Positions 11,724 to 23,631 of a stretch of DNA of 64,000 bases are shown here, one piece after another; position 1 is the stretch's first letter, and each line of letters starts with the position of its first letter. Origin of the DNA: Macrophomina tecta (taxonomy: Eukaryota > Ascomycota > Dothideomycetes > Botryosphaeriales > Botryosphaeriaceae); NCBI GenBank assembly GCA_024180945.1, contig JAKSGN010000023.1, forward strand, positions 558,001-622,000, read 5' to 3'. Below the pieces are notes generated by a model. That model did no database searches. It saw only the letters and a program-made list of their open reading frames with translations, and was not told the DNA's origin. The translations under genes were made by a program, and so were the position numbers.

Positions 11724-14700
11724 CACAGAAGTTTTTAGCATTGGATTGGGATTGGGGCGCAATCGTTGGGAGGAGTGGCATGAATTAGTAGGGGAGAGGC
11801 TCAGAAGCCGTCTCTTGTCCCCAGAAACTAGGCCAACTGCTTTGGCGTGCATCTGTGCGCTCGTGTATAGTCATATTCCAACCTTCCCTAACCGGGTATG
11901 TTTAGTGCAGCTTATAGTAAGCCTAGTGGATATGTTTAAAGTAAAATTAGATTTCAGTGCAATGTACACGTGTTGGAATGTGTTACATATCTTCAGCAGG
12001 TCCTGAGAAGCATGGATGATTGGAGAGAGGCACGGGATTGCCTCTTACCCTCCGGCTGCCTATCTTAGTTATATTTGCCTCTTACGCTCAAGCTGCCTGT
12101 CTTAATTACATTCAGCAATCCCCTTCTTACTATATTGCAATATATTCCGACAGCACGCAATCATCTCTCTACTTTGAAAGCTGAAGTTTCGCAGGCATTT
12201 TCTCATGCTGTGGCATCTACACGCTCATAGAACCAGTACTCCGCGGCGTACTTGACCTCGATTCCCGCTCCATTGGCTGATTCACAGTTTTCTGGCGGCT
12301 TGCCACCTGCTGTCACAACCCTATAGATCGCACAAATCTCGTCGCTGCCCGAAGCCTCTGTCAAGCACGCCATCTGATTTTACAAAGATGTGGTCGCCGA
12401 AAGCTACGTTTGCTAAAGCCGCCCGGTCGCTTAAGGGAAGCGCTAAAAGCATCTGCGACCAGACAGCCGAGGATTCAGGGGCGGAAAGTGATCCGTAGCT
12501 AATGCGATACTGTTAGCGGTCTGCGACGATCTCCGCTGCACAAAGACTTATTCTCTTTCTTCCCCGCCTTTGACCCATGTCAGGAAATAAGGCGTGTGGC
12601 TGCTTGTTTAAGGGACTCTCTAACTTACACTGCTAAAGCGAGAGGCGGAATTACATTCTGGAGAAATGGACCGGACGGCGATATAAGAAGCGGGCCAATG
12701 TCAAATAAGGACGCCGTGGCGCCGAACGCGACAGGAACAACTTCTGCAGTAACTTAGTTGCAAGTATAGTTCTGCGTGCCAATACCCAGGGCAACGTATT
12801 TAAGCCTGAGGTCTGAAGAAGAGGAAGGGAGGAATTTGGAAGGCTGAGATGAGAAAGGTCGGGCGCCGTTTGGACATGTGGAGTCCATTGATCCAGGCTC
12901 AGGGAATACGCGATGTTCTGACCCGAGAGGATCAAGCCGGAGAAGAGAAATTTGCCTATAATTTGGATCATCGCCGTCGTTGTGCAGGCGCGCGTTTTGG
13001 TTCTGGTGGTAAAGCAAGAAGGTGTATTTTCTACGTGGGCGGGAGAACGTCTGTTATATATTATATCCCGAATCTCACTTCGCCTCCGCTATATCGTTTT
13101 TCTTGTAACTCTAGCGTAATTTTTTTTTCCTTTACGAAAAAGGAATTAATGAACTGTCAACCAGAATCCCCTTGTTTTTCAGGCATCTCTTGATACTGCT
13201 TCCTTAGGCTCCATATTGGTTCCTTCCTCGGTGCTCCCCTACACCTCGGATGCTCTACACTTCCTCGGATACTCTGATTTCCTCGGTTATATCACTCTAG
13301 TTTCATGTATTTAAGACATTCATTCTCCTTCGTTCGAATTGACAGGCAGAAGTACACAGACAGAAATTCGATTCTCTCTTCTGACCTCACCGAGTTCGGG
13401 CCTGAGGCCCACCCAAGTTAGACATGAACTGTCTGTGATTTTATCAGGCCTACAACCGGGACTTCGCTTAGTTCTGCTTTTTTTCCTTTTTTTTTTTTTT
13501 TAACTTTTATTGCAATTACTGATCACTGTTCGCTGCATAAGGTGTGCCGAGAACGGACTTATAGGGTGCCTGAGACGCCCTACCTACCCTCTTGGTCTAA
13601 CCTAAGCTAGTTGCAAGTTTGTATGGAGTTTTGCTTGATTTTAGTTGAGCCTGCCCACAGTCCATAGAATTTGGACATGGTGTATGTTTGCAATAACTAT
13701 TAATCGAGGTGATGTAGATGTGTCACACGCTAGCCTACAAGTTTGGCAGATAATTTGATATAAGGGAGAGCATATCAATAACAATTAAAAACCGGAAATC
13801 TGTCGCAAACTTGCGCCCCAAGGCTGATAAATAAATGGTTAAGAGCATCAGAAAACTCCGAAGCGGATCGAATGCCTAGATTTGTACCTTTGAAAAGCTC
13901 CTTGACGACTAAAAAAAAGTTTCCCAGGGTCCTAAAGTAAGCTCATATACTCCATAACCACTCAGTTTGCGGAAGATAATTCCGCATTGTAGTGCTTTCA
14001 CAACTCGGAGCAATAACTGTCGATGAAAAAACGTGAAACATCGTGTTGCATAACTGTACGCGACGCTATCGCTAATAATAGTTACCGTTCTGATGATACG
14101 GGTGACGGTATAAAGCATATGCTGCAGCCCTGGCCGAATCTCTTTGAAACGCGCTGATATATGAAAATCTTCTTGAATCTGTTACAGCCTTCGACGCGGT
14201 CAAAGCTGTGGTCTTAGATTATGTTTTATTAAGCAAATAGCTGATATCTTCTAAAGTCTACTCACCACTACTTAAAAGGGCCAGGTTCATGCCGTAGTCT
14301 TTGAAAATCCAGCAATCACGTGGGTTAGGCACGGATAACAGCGGGTAAGACCACTTGCTGATGTAAAGCTGCTGGGAGTACGAAAAACAAATAGTCGACT
14401 GGAAGCTTATTAACCAACTGTAATAAACCCGAGCAAACTCATCCTCTATGACTGCGTATTCTCAGCACCAACAATAAAAGGCGTCTTTTCCTGACTTCCT
14501 TCACTTCCTCCTCTATTCTCTTTATCTATTGCGCACTCGCTCTGATACATTTTCCGCGCTGGACGAAAGAAATTAACACCTCTCAAGTTTACGACAGTTT
14601 CACCAATTCTCGATAGCTCACTGTATATCAGGTTCTCTTTAGTGCCTATATATATCGCCCTATATACTAAAATTAGGTGTGACCTTTAAACCACAGCAAT

Positions 14701-15271
14701 AACCTTACCCTAAACACGCCTGGGGAGAAATATTCAGAGGCGCCTAGCTCAAAGGCCAACTCGGCTCAGCCCGTACAGAACGACGCCTCAAACTGGAAGC
14801 CTGAGCTCTGTCATGCTCTTGTAAAATGGCGGATGAGTGAAGAAGGGTACATGGTTTATAGGTGCAAGTGCTGCCCGAACACGGAATTTCATGCTCGTAT
14901 GGTTGTTTATGGACATTGTGCCACTCACAGGCCGGCAATCTCAGAGTAGATATGGCGAGCTGTCGGGCAATAGGCTTTCGTGACTGCGCAGCGGGAAACG
15001 ATTGAAATCGGCAAAAGTGTGGATTCAGCACCACAATATCGTAGAAACATTCATCCGTACCTCCGCCGACCTAAACTTACTCGCTGTCACTGTTGGAAGT
15101 AATCGACTATCCTACTCCTAAATGCGCTGATGCCGGTCGACAGCCTTACTCCCATCAGCGCCCGCTGAAATATCCAGTATATAGCTTACATTCACTATCG
15201 GGAGATAGGACCGTTGGTGGTCAATTACAGTCTTTGATTCCTACTCATATCTTATACCTGGGTACGGCTGC
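11724..15271. other. Long intergenic stretch, no confident gene
   Basis: About 3.5 kb of moderately AT-rich sequence has only short overlapping frames on both strands. Poly-T runs sit at about 13472-13502. No domain, TIR pair or RNA gene is recognised. Confidence 0.4.
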
Positions 15272-15273
15272 TA

Positions 15274-15380
15274 CAGTGACCTGATAAAAGTCTGCGCACG
15301 GCCGTAACCGACGCAATAACACAGTCACTGCCAAAGGTTACTGTTGCTCAACGCAGACTTATTACATTTACTTACTCGCC
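15274..15380. mobile_element. 107-bp MITE-like sequence related to the 23.6 kb Tc1 element
   Basis: The left end (CAGTGACCTGATAAAAGTCT after TA 15272-15273) matches the left TIR of the Tc1 element at 23632 at all but one of its first 18 positions. An inverted, imperfect counterpart (GCAGACTTATTACATTTAC) ends at 15380 before TA. Its longer, diverged right arm resembles the asymmetric right TIR of the 23.6 kb element. It is probably a non-autonomous derivative. Confidence 0.45.
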
Positions 15381-15439
15381 TACAGGTCAAAATTAAGTGC
15401 TAAGATCGAAGTTAATGTTATCTTGCTACTATTACTTGG

Positions 15440-18400
15440 TATGCTAGCCCTCTGCAGCGATTACTGCCTCACCTCCGCTGCATACTGTAACGACGGGCCT
15501 CTTCAACCAGGCTTCGGAGTCGCCGGGTAGGTCGATGGTTGTTGACGATGCTGGAGAGTCAGGAAGCCTCAAAAGAGGTCAAGTGCTGAGGAATCACGAG
15601 GAAACTGAGCGACGCGGCCATAGTGCGCGTTTTCTTCAGGACGGAAGAAGACGAAAAGCTCTTCAGGTCGAGTCTCGGATGGCTGGAGGCGGCCTTCCGA
15701 GGAACGAGGGTTCTGGACCGGAAGTGGCACCCAGTCAAAGTAGACAATATCAGAGCCGGACATCTAGTTAGAAGCACAGGCAAGAGAAGCGGCGAAGAGA
15801 TTCCATGATACCACGAGGCGCCAGAGGCGGATATGTTGGAAGGACTTTCTCGCGGAGCCGACCAACATCTGGAAAGCGGACAAGTATCTTACCGATTCAC
15901 GAAGCAGCGAAATTGCTCGAATTACCTGCCTCAAACACCAGGAAGGCTACGCGGAGTCCTGCGAGCGGATATCGGAGACGCTGATCGGGAACTTCTTCCC
16001 GGAGCTCCTTGAAGTACGGGGGGACACACAGGCCGAGGCGGCTCAGGATTGTGGTGAGCAGCTCGAACACGCACCACTGACAATGGAAGAAGTAAAGGAA
16101 GCCATCTTCCGGGCCAGACCATTCAGAGCACCGGGAGCAGAAGGAATTCCGGCGATTGAGGGGCGCGAGCTTTGGCCAGTGATTGGCAAGCATATCTTTC
16201 AGCTGCGCAACGAATCGTTATGACAGGGCCGCTTACCTAGCCGTTGGAACATTGCGAGAGTTATTCCGCTGCGAAAGACAGGAAATTCAGTGGAGGTGCG
16301 TCAACGATACAGCCCAATGTCATTGTTGTCAACGCTGGGAAAAGCGCTAGAGTCAGTGCTAGCACAGAGGATCTCTGCTCTGGCGGAGGAGCACTCTCTA
16401 CTGCCTGAGAGCCACTTTGGCGGTAGGAAGCAACGATCCACAGTTCAGGCACTAACCGTCCTCCAGCAACGCATCTATGACGCGTGGCGCGAAGGCAAGG
16501 TTCTCTCGCTCCTATCGTTCGACGTCAAGGGAGACTACAACGGCGTTGCCCGAGACGTGCTCCTCCAGCGGCTCCGACAAAGAAGGATTCCGGAAGTGCT
16601 AGTCAATTGGGTGGAAGCATTCTACTCCAAAAGGAGTGCCTCGGTAGTGGTAACGGCAAGACGTCCAGGGTCATGGACCTGCCGCAGGCAGGACTTCCGC
16701 AGGGATCGCCTCTCTCGCCGATACTATTTCTATTCTTCAACGCCGACTTAGTCCAGTCCGTAACCAACAAGAACAAAGGAGCCATCGCCTCTATCGACGA
16801 CTATAGCGCCTGGGTGACGGGATTGTCCGCAAGCGAGAACGTGGCAAAGCTTCAAAGAACGGTGGTGGCTCGAGCCGAAGAGTGGGAAGCGACGAGCGGC
16901 GCGACGTTTGAAGCAGAGAAGACGATGCTTATCCACTTTACGCGGAATGAGCAGAGGCGATCTGACCAGCCGATAATAATTAAGGGAAGAGAGGTGCACC
17001 CAAAGGCAGAAGCGAAGATTCTCGGCGTCATCTTCGACCAGGAACTCCGGTTCAAGGCTCATGCGGGGAGGATCGCAAAAAGGGGCGTCCAGGCAGCCCT
17101 GGCGCTAAAGCGACTACAGGGCCTTCGACCTAGCAGCGTGCGCCAGCTCTTCTCAGCCACCGTAGCCCCGGCGGTCGACTATGCGGCTCCAATATGGGCG
17201 CCAGCCATAACGGCACCACTGATGAAATCACTCGAGGCAGTACAGAGAATCGCGGGCAGAGCAATCACCGGGGCGTTCAGGACGGTAGCGCTGCCTATCC
17301 TCGAAGCCGAGGCAGCGATTCTACCTGTCAAGATCCGCCTCTATCAGCAACTGCTTCGATTTTGGGTTAGCTGCCACACTCTGCCGCAGAAACACCCGTT
17401 TTGGAAGCTGAAGCGTGCAATCGCCCCGGCCAGCAAGAGGCTCGTGTCCCCGCTGCAGCGAATAATGCGGGCGGCTAGAGAGATTGACGCGGAACGCCTC
17501 GAAACGATCCGTCCATTTGTAAAAATGCCGTGGGCCGACAGACCAGCCGTTCAGATTGACTCCCTAGAGCCGGCGAAGCTCCGAGCCAGCTCTCCGCCAA
17601 GGTCAGAGGTAGCCATCTTCACGGTGGCGCGCAAAGAAGCGGCAAGCTCGGAACCGGCGTCTTTTGCGTGGATAGTAGGGGCACGACCATCGTCGCTCAC
17701 TCATGTCCGGTCGGCAAATCTGAGTCAGCAGACAGATTATTCGCAGAGCTCCACGCAATCCACCAAGCTGTAGAGCTAATACAGGGCACGTGGTCGTCCG
17801 CGATGGTGGCTGCATATCCCGAAGCAGCCAAGGTAAAACACGCCATCTATAGTAACAGCAAGACAGCCCTCCGTCTCCTCCGCAGGCCGCAACAAGTGCC
17901 GCGTCAGGAAACTGTTCGAAACATCCTCCGCTTATTAGACCAGATCAGATGCAACAAAGGACCGCCCGTCGAGTTCAGGTGGGTGCCACAGCGCGAAGGG
18001 ATTGTAGGGAGCGACAAGGCGCATAGCTTGGCACTACAAGCTACAGAGAACAACCAAGAGCCTCTTTTAGGCAATCTACTACGGCCGTTAGCACTGGCTC
18101 GGTGTAGGGAAATCGCTTTGAGACTATGGAGGAGAACATTCGAAGCTTCCAAGGTCGGCGAGTCGACCCGCAAGCTTGACCGAGCGTTGGCACATTTCCA
18201 CACCAAGAAGCTCTATGACCAACTGAACTACAAGGAAGCCGCAGCGATTGCGCAACTAAGAACGTCGAAAGCGAGCCTAAACGAACCGCTATATAAGATC
18301 AAGCGAGCAGAGGCGCCCTCGTGTAACTGCGGAGCGGAGAGGGAAACAGTCAAGCACTTCCTTTTGGAGTGTCCGCGTTGGATGGATCTGCGCGCTAGAT

Positions 18401-18780
18401 TACAGATTGACCTGGGAAGTAGATTCGGTGATCTCGCGTTCATGCTAGGCGGATGGTCGGGCACGAGAAAGCCCGACGGTAGGTATGCAGATGGGCCGCC
18501 GGAGAAGTGGCGGGCGGACATGCGCGCAGTTAAAGCAACAGCAGTATTTGCTCTGGCCACGGGAAGACTGATCAGAACCAAAGACTGGTAGCAACTAGAG
18601 ACTGAGAGCTCAATCCTTCTCTGAGCAAAGCAATCCCTTCTCCAACCAGCCGTCACGCCGCTACAGGGACTGACAGCAATCGAGAAGTGGTCTCGAAGGG
18701 GATGGTATGAAGGGTGCATGGAGGACAGCTCTGCTTCTAAATTTCCTTTTTTTTTTTTTTTGCCCTTGCGTTTGTTAAGC
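15440..18780 (+). mobile_element. Tad1-like LINE copy: ORF1 tail, reverse transcriptase, RNase H, zinc finger
   Basis: Frames at 15535-15810 carry the end of ORF1 (RVFFRTEEDEKLF, DRKWHPVKV). About 15930-16700 encodes the reverse transcriptase N-terminal part (TMEEVKEAIFRARPFRAPGA, then YSPMSLLSTLGKALESVLAQ, HFGGRKQRSTVQAL, SLLSFDVKGDYNGV), broken by a stop near 16220. The frame shifts near 16650 to QAGLPQGSPLSPILFLFFNA, SIDDYSAWV and KILGVIFD (to 17773), then again to the RNase H (VDSRGTT, AELHAI, IYSNSKTALRLL) and a CX1CX8HX4C finger (CNCGAERETVKHFLLEC) ending at 18591. The usual FxDD is SIDD, and the RNase H Asp is Asn. The copy is non-autonomous and dead. Confidence 0.85.
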
Positions 18781-19177
18781 TTTATCTATTAGTCGATTTG
18801 TCCGTGTCTATTTTCAGATCGTTGAACTGGAGAGAGGTATGGTTTCTTTGCATACAGTGTGCTGGGCCTCGAATGAACCGGGATCCCAATGTAGCTTAGC
18901 GTAGGATAGTGTTCTTTGTCCCTATGGTCTGCTGAGGCCGACGGGTTGTATGAATCATCATCATCATCATCATCATCATCGCCACCGTTTTATTAGAGGG
19001 CTTCGCGCCATCCGCAGACATTCTCGGGCAGCAGATTTACATAAAGGGAAAGGTCAAAGATTGTATTATGCTAGATCTAAATTTCTATCCATAGTCTCAC
19101 AATCGGTCCGTTCGAGCTCTTTTCCTTGATCGCGTTGATAAGGCTGGAGGCTCTTCGCTTTTGAAATTACTCTCCTC
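18592..19177. repeat. LINE 3' flank with poly-T and (ATC)n tracts
   Basis: A T-run of about 15 lies near 18747-18761, and a clean (ATC)n/(CAT)n tract near 18953-18980. Tad-like LINEs often end in short tandem repeats, so this may be the element tail. No gene is seen. Confidence 0.45.
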
Positions 19178-19549
19178 TTAATCTCCACTTGCTATTGGTC
19201 TTTTGTTTCCACCTGGTGGACTTGATGCGACATTAATGGTGATATTTGGAACAGAGCTAGATGTCCCGAATGTAAAGGTATTGTCCGTAACAGTGGAATC
19301 GATGTAGGTGACTTGTGAAGCGTCTCGATCTACTTGAGAGCTGCTGCTGCTTTGCTGTTTATCTACGTCTGGCCGTAGCTGCTGGTCTACAATTGGCTGG
19401 GAGACTGGCGGTTTAGGGGATGGGGACCGCAATCGCGGCACAAATCCCATATCGAGAGAGATCCTGAAGAGACATCGAGCTGACGGCTGCAAGACACGAA
19501 TTATTCTTCTGGCTTGGGAGCTTAAAACACAGCGTGAGTTACATCGCAT
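19178..19549 (-). CDS. Possible orphan protein, Ser/Thr-rich C-terminus
   Basis: A minus-strand frame open from 19627, with its first ATG at 19549, ends at 19178. It has a basic N-terminus (SSQARRIIRVLQPSARC), then PRLRSPSPKPPVSQP and a polar Ser-rich tail (QQSSSSSQVDRDASQVT). No domain is recognised and no promoter elements are clear. It could be chance. Confidence 0.25.
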   Translation of the reverse strand: MRCNSRCVLSSQARRIIRVLQPSARCLFRISLDMGFVPRLRSPSPKPPVSQPIVDQQLRPDVDKQQSSSSSQVDRDASQVTYIDSTVTDNTFTFGTSSSVPNITINVASSPPGGNKRPIASGD

Positions 19550-19627
19550 CTTCCAAATAGAAGTAATGCTAACGAGGTGAAGAGGAGTATGATTGGGTCG
19601 AAAAATGGATGGACGCCCTCCTAGCAC

Positions 19628-20219
19628 TTGATATAGGCTATAGGCTAAAGACTCTCATCTATAATTGCTCGAAAGAAACTCTCAATAGTAGGAGTGAGGA
19701 GCGCTCCCAACATGATCGGCTATCCATTACATATACCGAAGCCAATTTGAAAAACTGATGCAGAAAGCGCAAGAGGGAAGATCATTACAGGTAGGTGTTG
19801 GGGGTAGTAATTATCAATTTGTCCAATCATAATTACTCTAGTTTCTGCTAGAAAGGAAATTCGAAACCGAACGATGGAGTATATGCATAGAGCTGCGGAT
19901 CTGAGTCATAATATCACAGAGCTTGATTTCCAATCACAAGAGAGGAGATAAGTAGCGAGCATTGGAAGACCCCGGACAGGGAGGGCAAACGGCCATCTTC
20001 CTTAGGATTGTAATCAATAACCGGCTATATAAGCACATCGTTTACACAAGCGCAAGAAGATATCTATCTGGGCTACCTACGGGCTACCAAGTACTAGCGT
20101 AACTAGAAATAAAAAGAGCATCCAGTCCTTTCTAATATATAAACTACGTTCTATATACAGCAATACGGGACCGATATAGACCCGTCTATTTTCCCAAATA
20201 TTCACCCCATATATCCTCG
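19628..20219. other. No gene seen
   Basis: AT-rich intergenic DNA with no long frames, repeats or RNA genes recognised. Confidence 0.4.
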
Positions 20220-20837
20220 TTATGGATATCTCCCGCAGGGCGTGTAATCATATGAATGCGGACAGTTTTCACCCGTAAGCCATTCGAACAGCTGGAGGGC
20301 CTCCGTGCTAGCCTGTTTCCCACCACGAAAGTGTGCCTGGGGCCGGCCCTTATAGTCGCGGATCTCTAGGCTGCATGTAGGATCATCGCAGTTCCAGAGG
20401 GTGAAGGACCAGGCACACTTATACACATCATTTTCCGTGTACGGCGGGGCACCGAAGTTCGCCGTTATTCGGTACAGAAGCAGTTGCGAAGAGATAAGAT
20501 CAATCAGGGTCTTGCGCAAGTAACTGGGTTGGCTGAGATCCACCCAGAGACCGGCGTGCTCGCCCTCAGCCACGAGGGTCCACTGCGAATCGTCCCACTC
20601 GACGGTATATCCTCCATGTTGTGCGCCTGACACGTTCTGGTCCTTCAGCACACCCCATCGTGTCGTAAAGTGGTTGCGGAGGCAGTAAGGGTCGTGCTGC
20701 AAATCGACGCGGCCGGCGTCGTCCATGCGGACCGGCCTCCAGCAATTGCCGCGGATTTCCACATTTGGCGGCCAGCGGGGCTGTCCATGTATTGTTTTAT
20801 CGCCATCGTTACGCTCGCATTTGCTTCTCATCTCCAT

Positions 20838-20875
<38 letters not shown>

Positions 20876-21340
20876 TCTCACCTGCCGCAGAGAGTCGTGT
20901 CCCCCGCATCAAGGCCCGGTCCGCGTCCGGTAGGCCAGTCTTGGAGTAATGCTGAATGTCTGCCGGCACCAAGTTGGCGCCGCCCTTATAAAGAAACTTG
21001 CAGAAGCCTAGAATAAGGTCCTTTATAACGAGCTCTTTGTGACTGTTCTCCACTGGTATCCACGTCGTCCTCAGGTAAGCTATTAGCCGAGCGTGGAGAA
21101 AGATAGGAAGAACGTACAGTCATTAAAACATTGGATTGGATCATCCGCAAAGCCGAGAGCCTTTAGAAAATCCCCGGCCTCTCTGGCTTCGGCAAGGCGC
21201 TTGGTCCGACTCGCATCCTGGGCCTTAAGCGTGCCCTTCGGAAGTCTAAGCTTCTTCGAGACTCTGGGCTTCCGAGCCATGGCCGCTATCAAAGCTGTGG
21301 CGCGCTTGCTGGCCTTACGGTTTGATTGTCGCGTAGTCAT
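20220..21340 (-). CDS. Two-exon orphan protein with acidic ED repeat
   Basis: The exons are 21340-21118 and 21052-20220, joined across a 65-bp intron (GTACGT donor, CTAAT branch point) to give 351 aa. The N-terminus is strongly basic (TRQSNRKASKRATALIAAMA, RKPRVSKKLRLPKG). A run of alternating Glu-Asp (about residues 128-142) comes from a GAGGAC hexanucleotide repeat. The C-terminal half is tryptophan-rich and looks globular (WRPVRMDDAGRVDLQ, HAGLWVDLSQPSYLRKTL, YTENDVYKCAWSFTLWNC). No known domain is recognised. The other acceptor in the intron would make it only 38 bp, so the longer intron is preferred. Confidence 0.6.
20839..20876. repeat. (GTCCTC)n hexanucleotide microsatellite
   Basis: About six perfect GTCCTC units lie inside exon 2 of the 20.2 kb gene and encode alternating Asp-Glu on the minus strand. 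Unit-number change would keep the frame and alter only the length of the acidic tract. Confidence 0.9.
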
Positions 21341-21779
21341 GACGGATGGATTGATCTTACAGGCGTGGTGCGGTTGCAGGTAGATACAGGAATGTTAGGC
21401 TTGGGACGAGAGGCAAGTGGAAGCGGCGGCCTGGGAGGGAGGGAGCCAATTTAGATAACATAGATCACGGCGATGCGTTTTAGGCAGGGCAGGTGAGTAA
21501 TAGGCTCGAGGCTTTTGTTTGTTTTGTTTTGGTCGGGAGTGGGGCAGCAACGCGATGCGCGTCTTGACGAATGACCGCACGCGCCTGGTTGTTCAGCAAC
21601 GCGTCCGGTGGTCGAGAGTAGACACGGGCCACGCTTTTGCCTGACCGTACAGGGGTGTCTTTTACTATGGTTGCAGGCATAAATATTGTTAGCGCAGCAC
21701 GAAGTGGGGGCCGGAGATCATACGGTATTTTACGTAGTAAAACGGCTGAATTCCCTTCCTACTCTTAACACGTATCTAC
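21341..21779. other. No confident gene
   Basis: Upstream region of the 20.2 kb gene and left flank of the MITE. An ATG at about 21667 opens a short frame (MVAGINIV) that could be a displaced first exon of the tetraspanin gene beyond the MITE, but no clean splice could be assigned. Confidence 0.3.
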
Positions 21780-22187
21780 TAACGTGTTTCACCAGTCATC
21801 CGGACACACCAGTCATCCGGACACCTCGTTTCTCACCAAAAATCACACAATTTGCAGCGCGATATCGCAACAACCACTGCGTAATAAAATCCCAAAACTT
21901 AACCTTAAGCTGGTCGATATATTCCGCTTCCTTCTTGGTGAGTGCATACAAATCTATGAACTAGACATGGAGATGTGACATTTTCGACTACAAGTTTTGC
22001 TGAAACCTTAGTATGTGAACATTCACCTCGCCAATCGCCTAGAAAATAAGAAAGAAGAAATAGAGTATATATAAGATCTAAAGAATTCACTCTTGGATGT
22101 TATTGTATAGATGTTGAGATATCGCGCTGCAAATTGTGTGATTTTTGGTGAGAAACGAGGTGTCCGGATGACTGGTGAAACACGTTA
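21780..22187. mobile_element. 408-bp MITE with about 70-bp terminal inverted repeats
   Basis: The left arm (about 21780-21866) and right arm (about 22118-22187) are inverted copies, beginning TAACGTGTTTCACCAGTCAT and ending in its complement. The left arm carries a 17-bp tandem duplication (ACCAGTCATCCGGACAC twice) that the right arm lacks. Terminal TA dinucleotides fit a TA target duplication. The internal about 250 bp has no coding capacity. It lies about 30 bp before the readable part of the tetraspanin gene. Confidence 0.85.
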
Positions 22188-22219
22188 CCGCTAACGTTGC
22201 TTAGTTACGCCCATTATGT

Positions 22220-23160
22220 GTGATCCAGCGGCTCGCGCTTCCGATACCCACAGCCCTGAGCTTTTTGGTGTTAATACTCCCCATGGTTCAAGGCCTCAGC
22301 TCTTGGTACCTGACACGGCCTCTCGACACTGCCCGCTTCCTCACTCTTCCCATTTCTTCATCGTCGCGCGAAACCGGTGGCTCAAACGATGCTACGATGC
22401 GGCCCTCTGATTCCAGAGCCGAACTGCGTGCTCGTATAGCAACGCCGCTGGTCTACGGCCTTGTTGTCGCGACAACAGTCCTTGCCACTCTCTCCGGCAC
22501 GTATCTGGCGCCGGCAGACTCGCTTAACTGTACTCTCCATGAACAGTGGCTGGCGCTATTTCGAACCAAGAACGGAAAGCAAATCAGAACAATCCAGGAT
22601 GCACTGCAATGTTGCGGATTCCGCTCCGTTTACGATATGGCCTGGCCGTTCCCGCAACCCAATGGCGGGAGAACGCAGCGAAGCACATGTGCGAAGACAT
22701 ACGAGCGAACTGCAGCGTGTTTTGCGGGGTGGAGGAAGGAGGAACAAAAAATGACCGGGCTGTTGATAATGGTCTGCGTCGGAGCTTGGGCGTGCCAGGT
22801 AAGTTGGTTAAATGCGCTTTGTTCCCTCCGAAGCTCGATTCGCTGACACGGAAGCGCGATTGGGTTCGGCAGATGGTCGTCACAACAGGCGGCTTCAGTC
22901 AGCCATCCTGGCTGCAGCACTTCTTATCGAGGAATTCAAGATACAACTCAGGCGAACAAGATTCTAGGCTTGATACTGGTGGCGAAAGGTCTACCCATGC
23001 CATTGACTTTCCTAACGACGGTCGATACACGGACGATCAATCGGATAGATTCGGAGAAGCTGAGACGAGGCAGGCGACGGAGGATAGGAGTAGGGTGACT
23101 AGCGGGAATCCAGGGGGCACAAACCCTCAAGAACATCACACGTTGTTTCCTTCAACCTAA
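22220..23160 (+). CDS. Fungal tetraspanin-like membrane protein (5' end uncertain)
   Basis: The exons are 22220-22798 and 22873-23160, with a 74-bp intron (CTGAC branch point). Visible features are a hydrophobic segment at the start (TALSFLVLILPMVQGLSS), a second (RIATPLVYGLVVATTVLATL), the tetraspanin loop signature LQCCGFRSVYDMAWPFP with further Cys (STCAKTYERTAACFAGW), then a last hydrophobic segment (TGLLIMVCVGAWACQ) and a polar cytoplasmic tail. It resembles fungal Tsp3-type tetraspanins, which organise plasma-membrane microdomains. The frame has no ATG before the first membrane segment (22283 falls inside it), and a CTAAC plus TTAG acceptor sits at about 22192-22204, so a 5' exon probably lies upstream. 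A MITE occupies exactly that position. The gene may be intact with an enlarged intron, or disrupted. Confidence 0.6.
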
Positions 23161-23629
23161 AGCAACGGCCGTAATAGCGACAATTGGATAATTGGCCAGC
23201 AATAGGTCGTAGGTCTTCCAAGAACCGGGTCTATTCGTATCTGTCCTCTCTCTACTCTATTATCGACGAAGGTTCCAGTCTTATAATATTATCGATGGAG
23301 GTTGAACCATCGCCTGGGCTCCACGGAGGTTGATCGAGATCTTAAATTAAGCCCTAATTTCAGTCTGGAAAACCGGTCCTGGGGACGAAGAGACTAAGGA
23401 ATTCGGTTGATGACAAGGTTCCGGAAGCGGTATGCGACTACTTTGGTAATTCTCGATCTCTTTTGGAATTTATCCAAGCAGTATTATGATAGCCCCCCGT
23501 ACAGAGGGTTGACGAAAGTCGATCCATTCATAAACTGGCTCCCACATCCTCGCACGTCACAACGCTTTTGAAAGAAGCTTCATACAGCCTGATTTGCACC
23601 GCATACTGTATATGATGTGCCACGGTTCC
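23161..23629. other. No gene seen
   Basis: Spacer between the tetraspanin gene and the Tc1 element. A short internally repeated phrase occurs (TTATCGACGAAGGTT and TTATCGATGGAGGTT, about 23260-23310). No coding frame is convincing. Confidence 0.4.
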
Positions 23630-23631
23630 TA

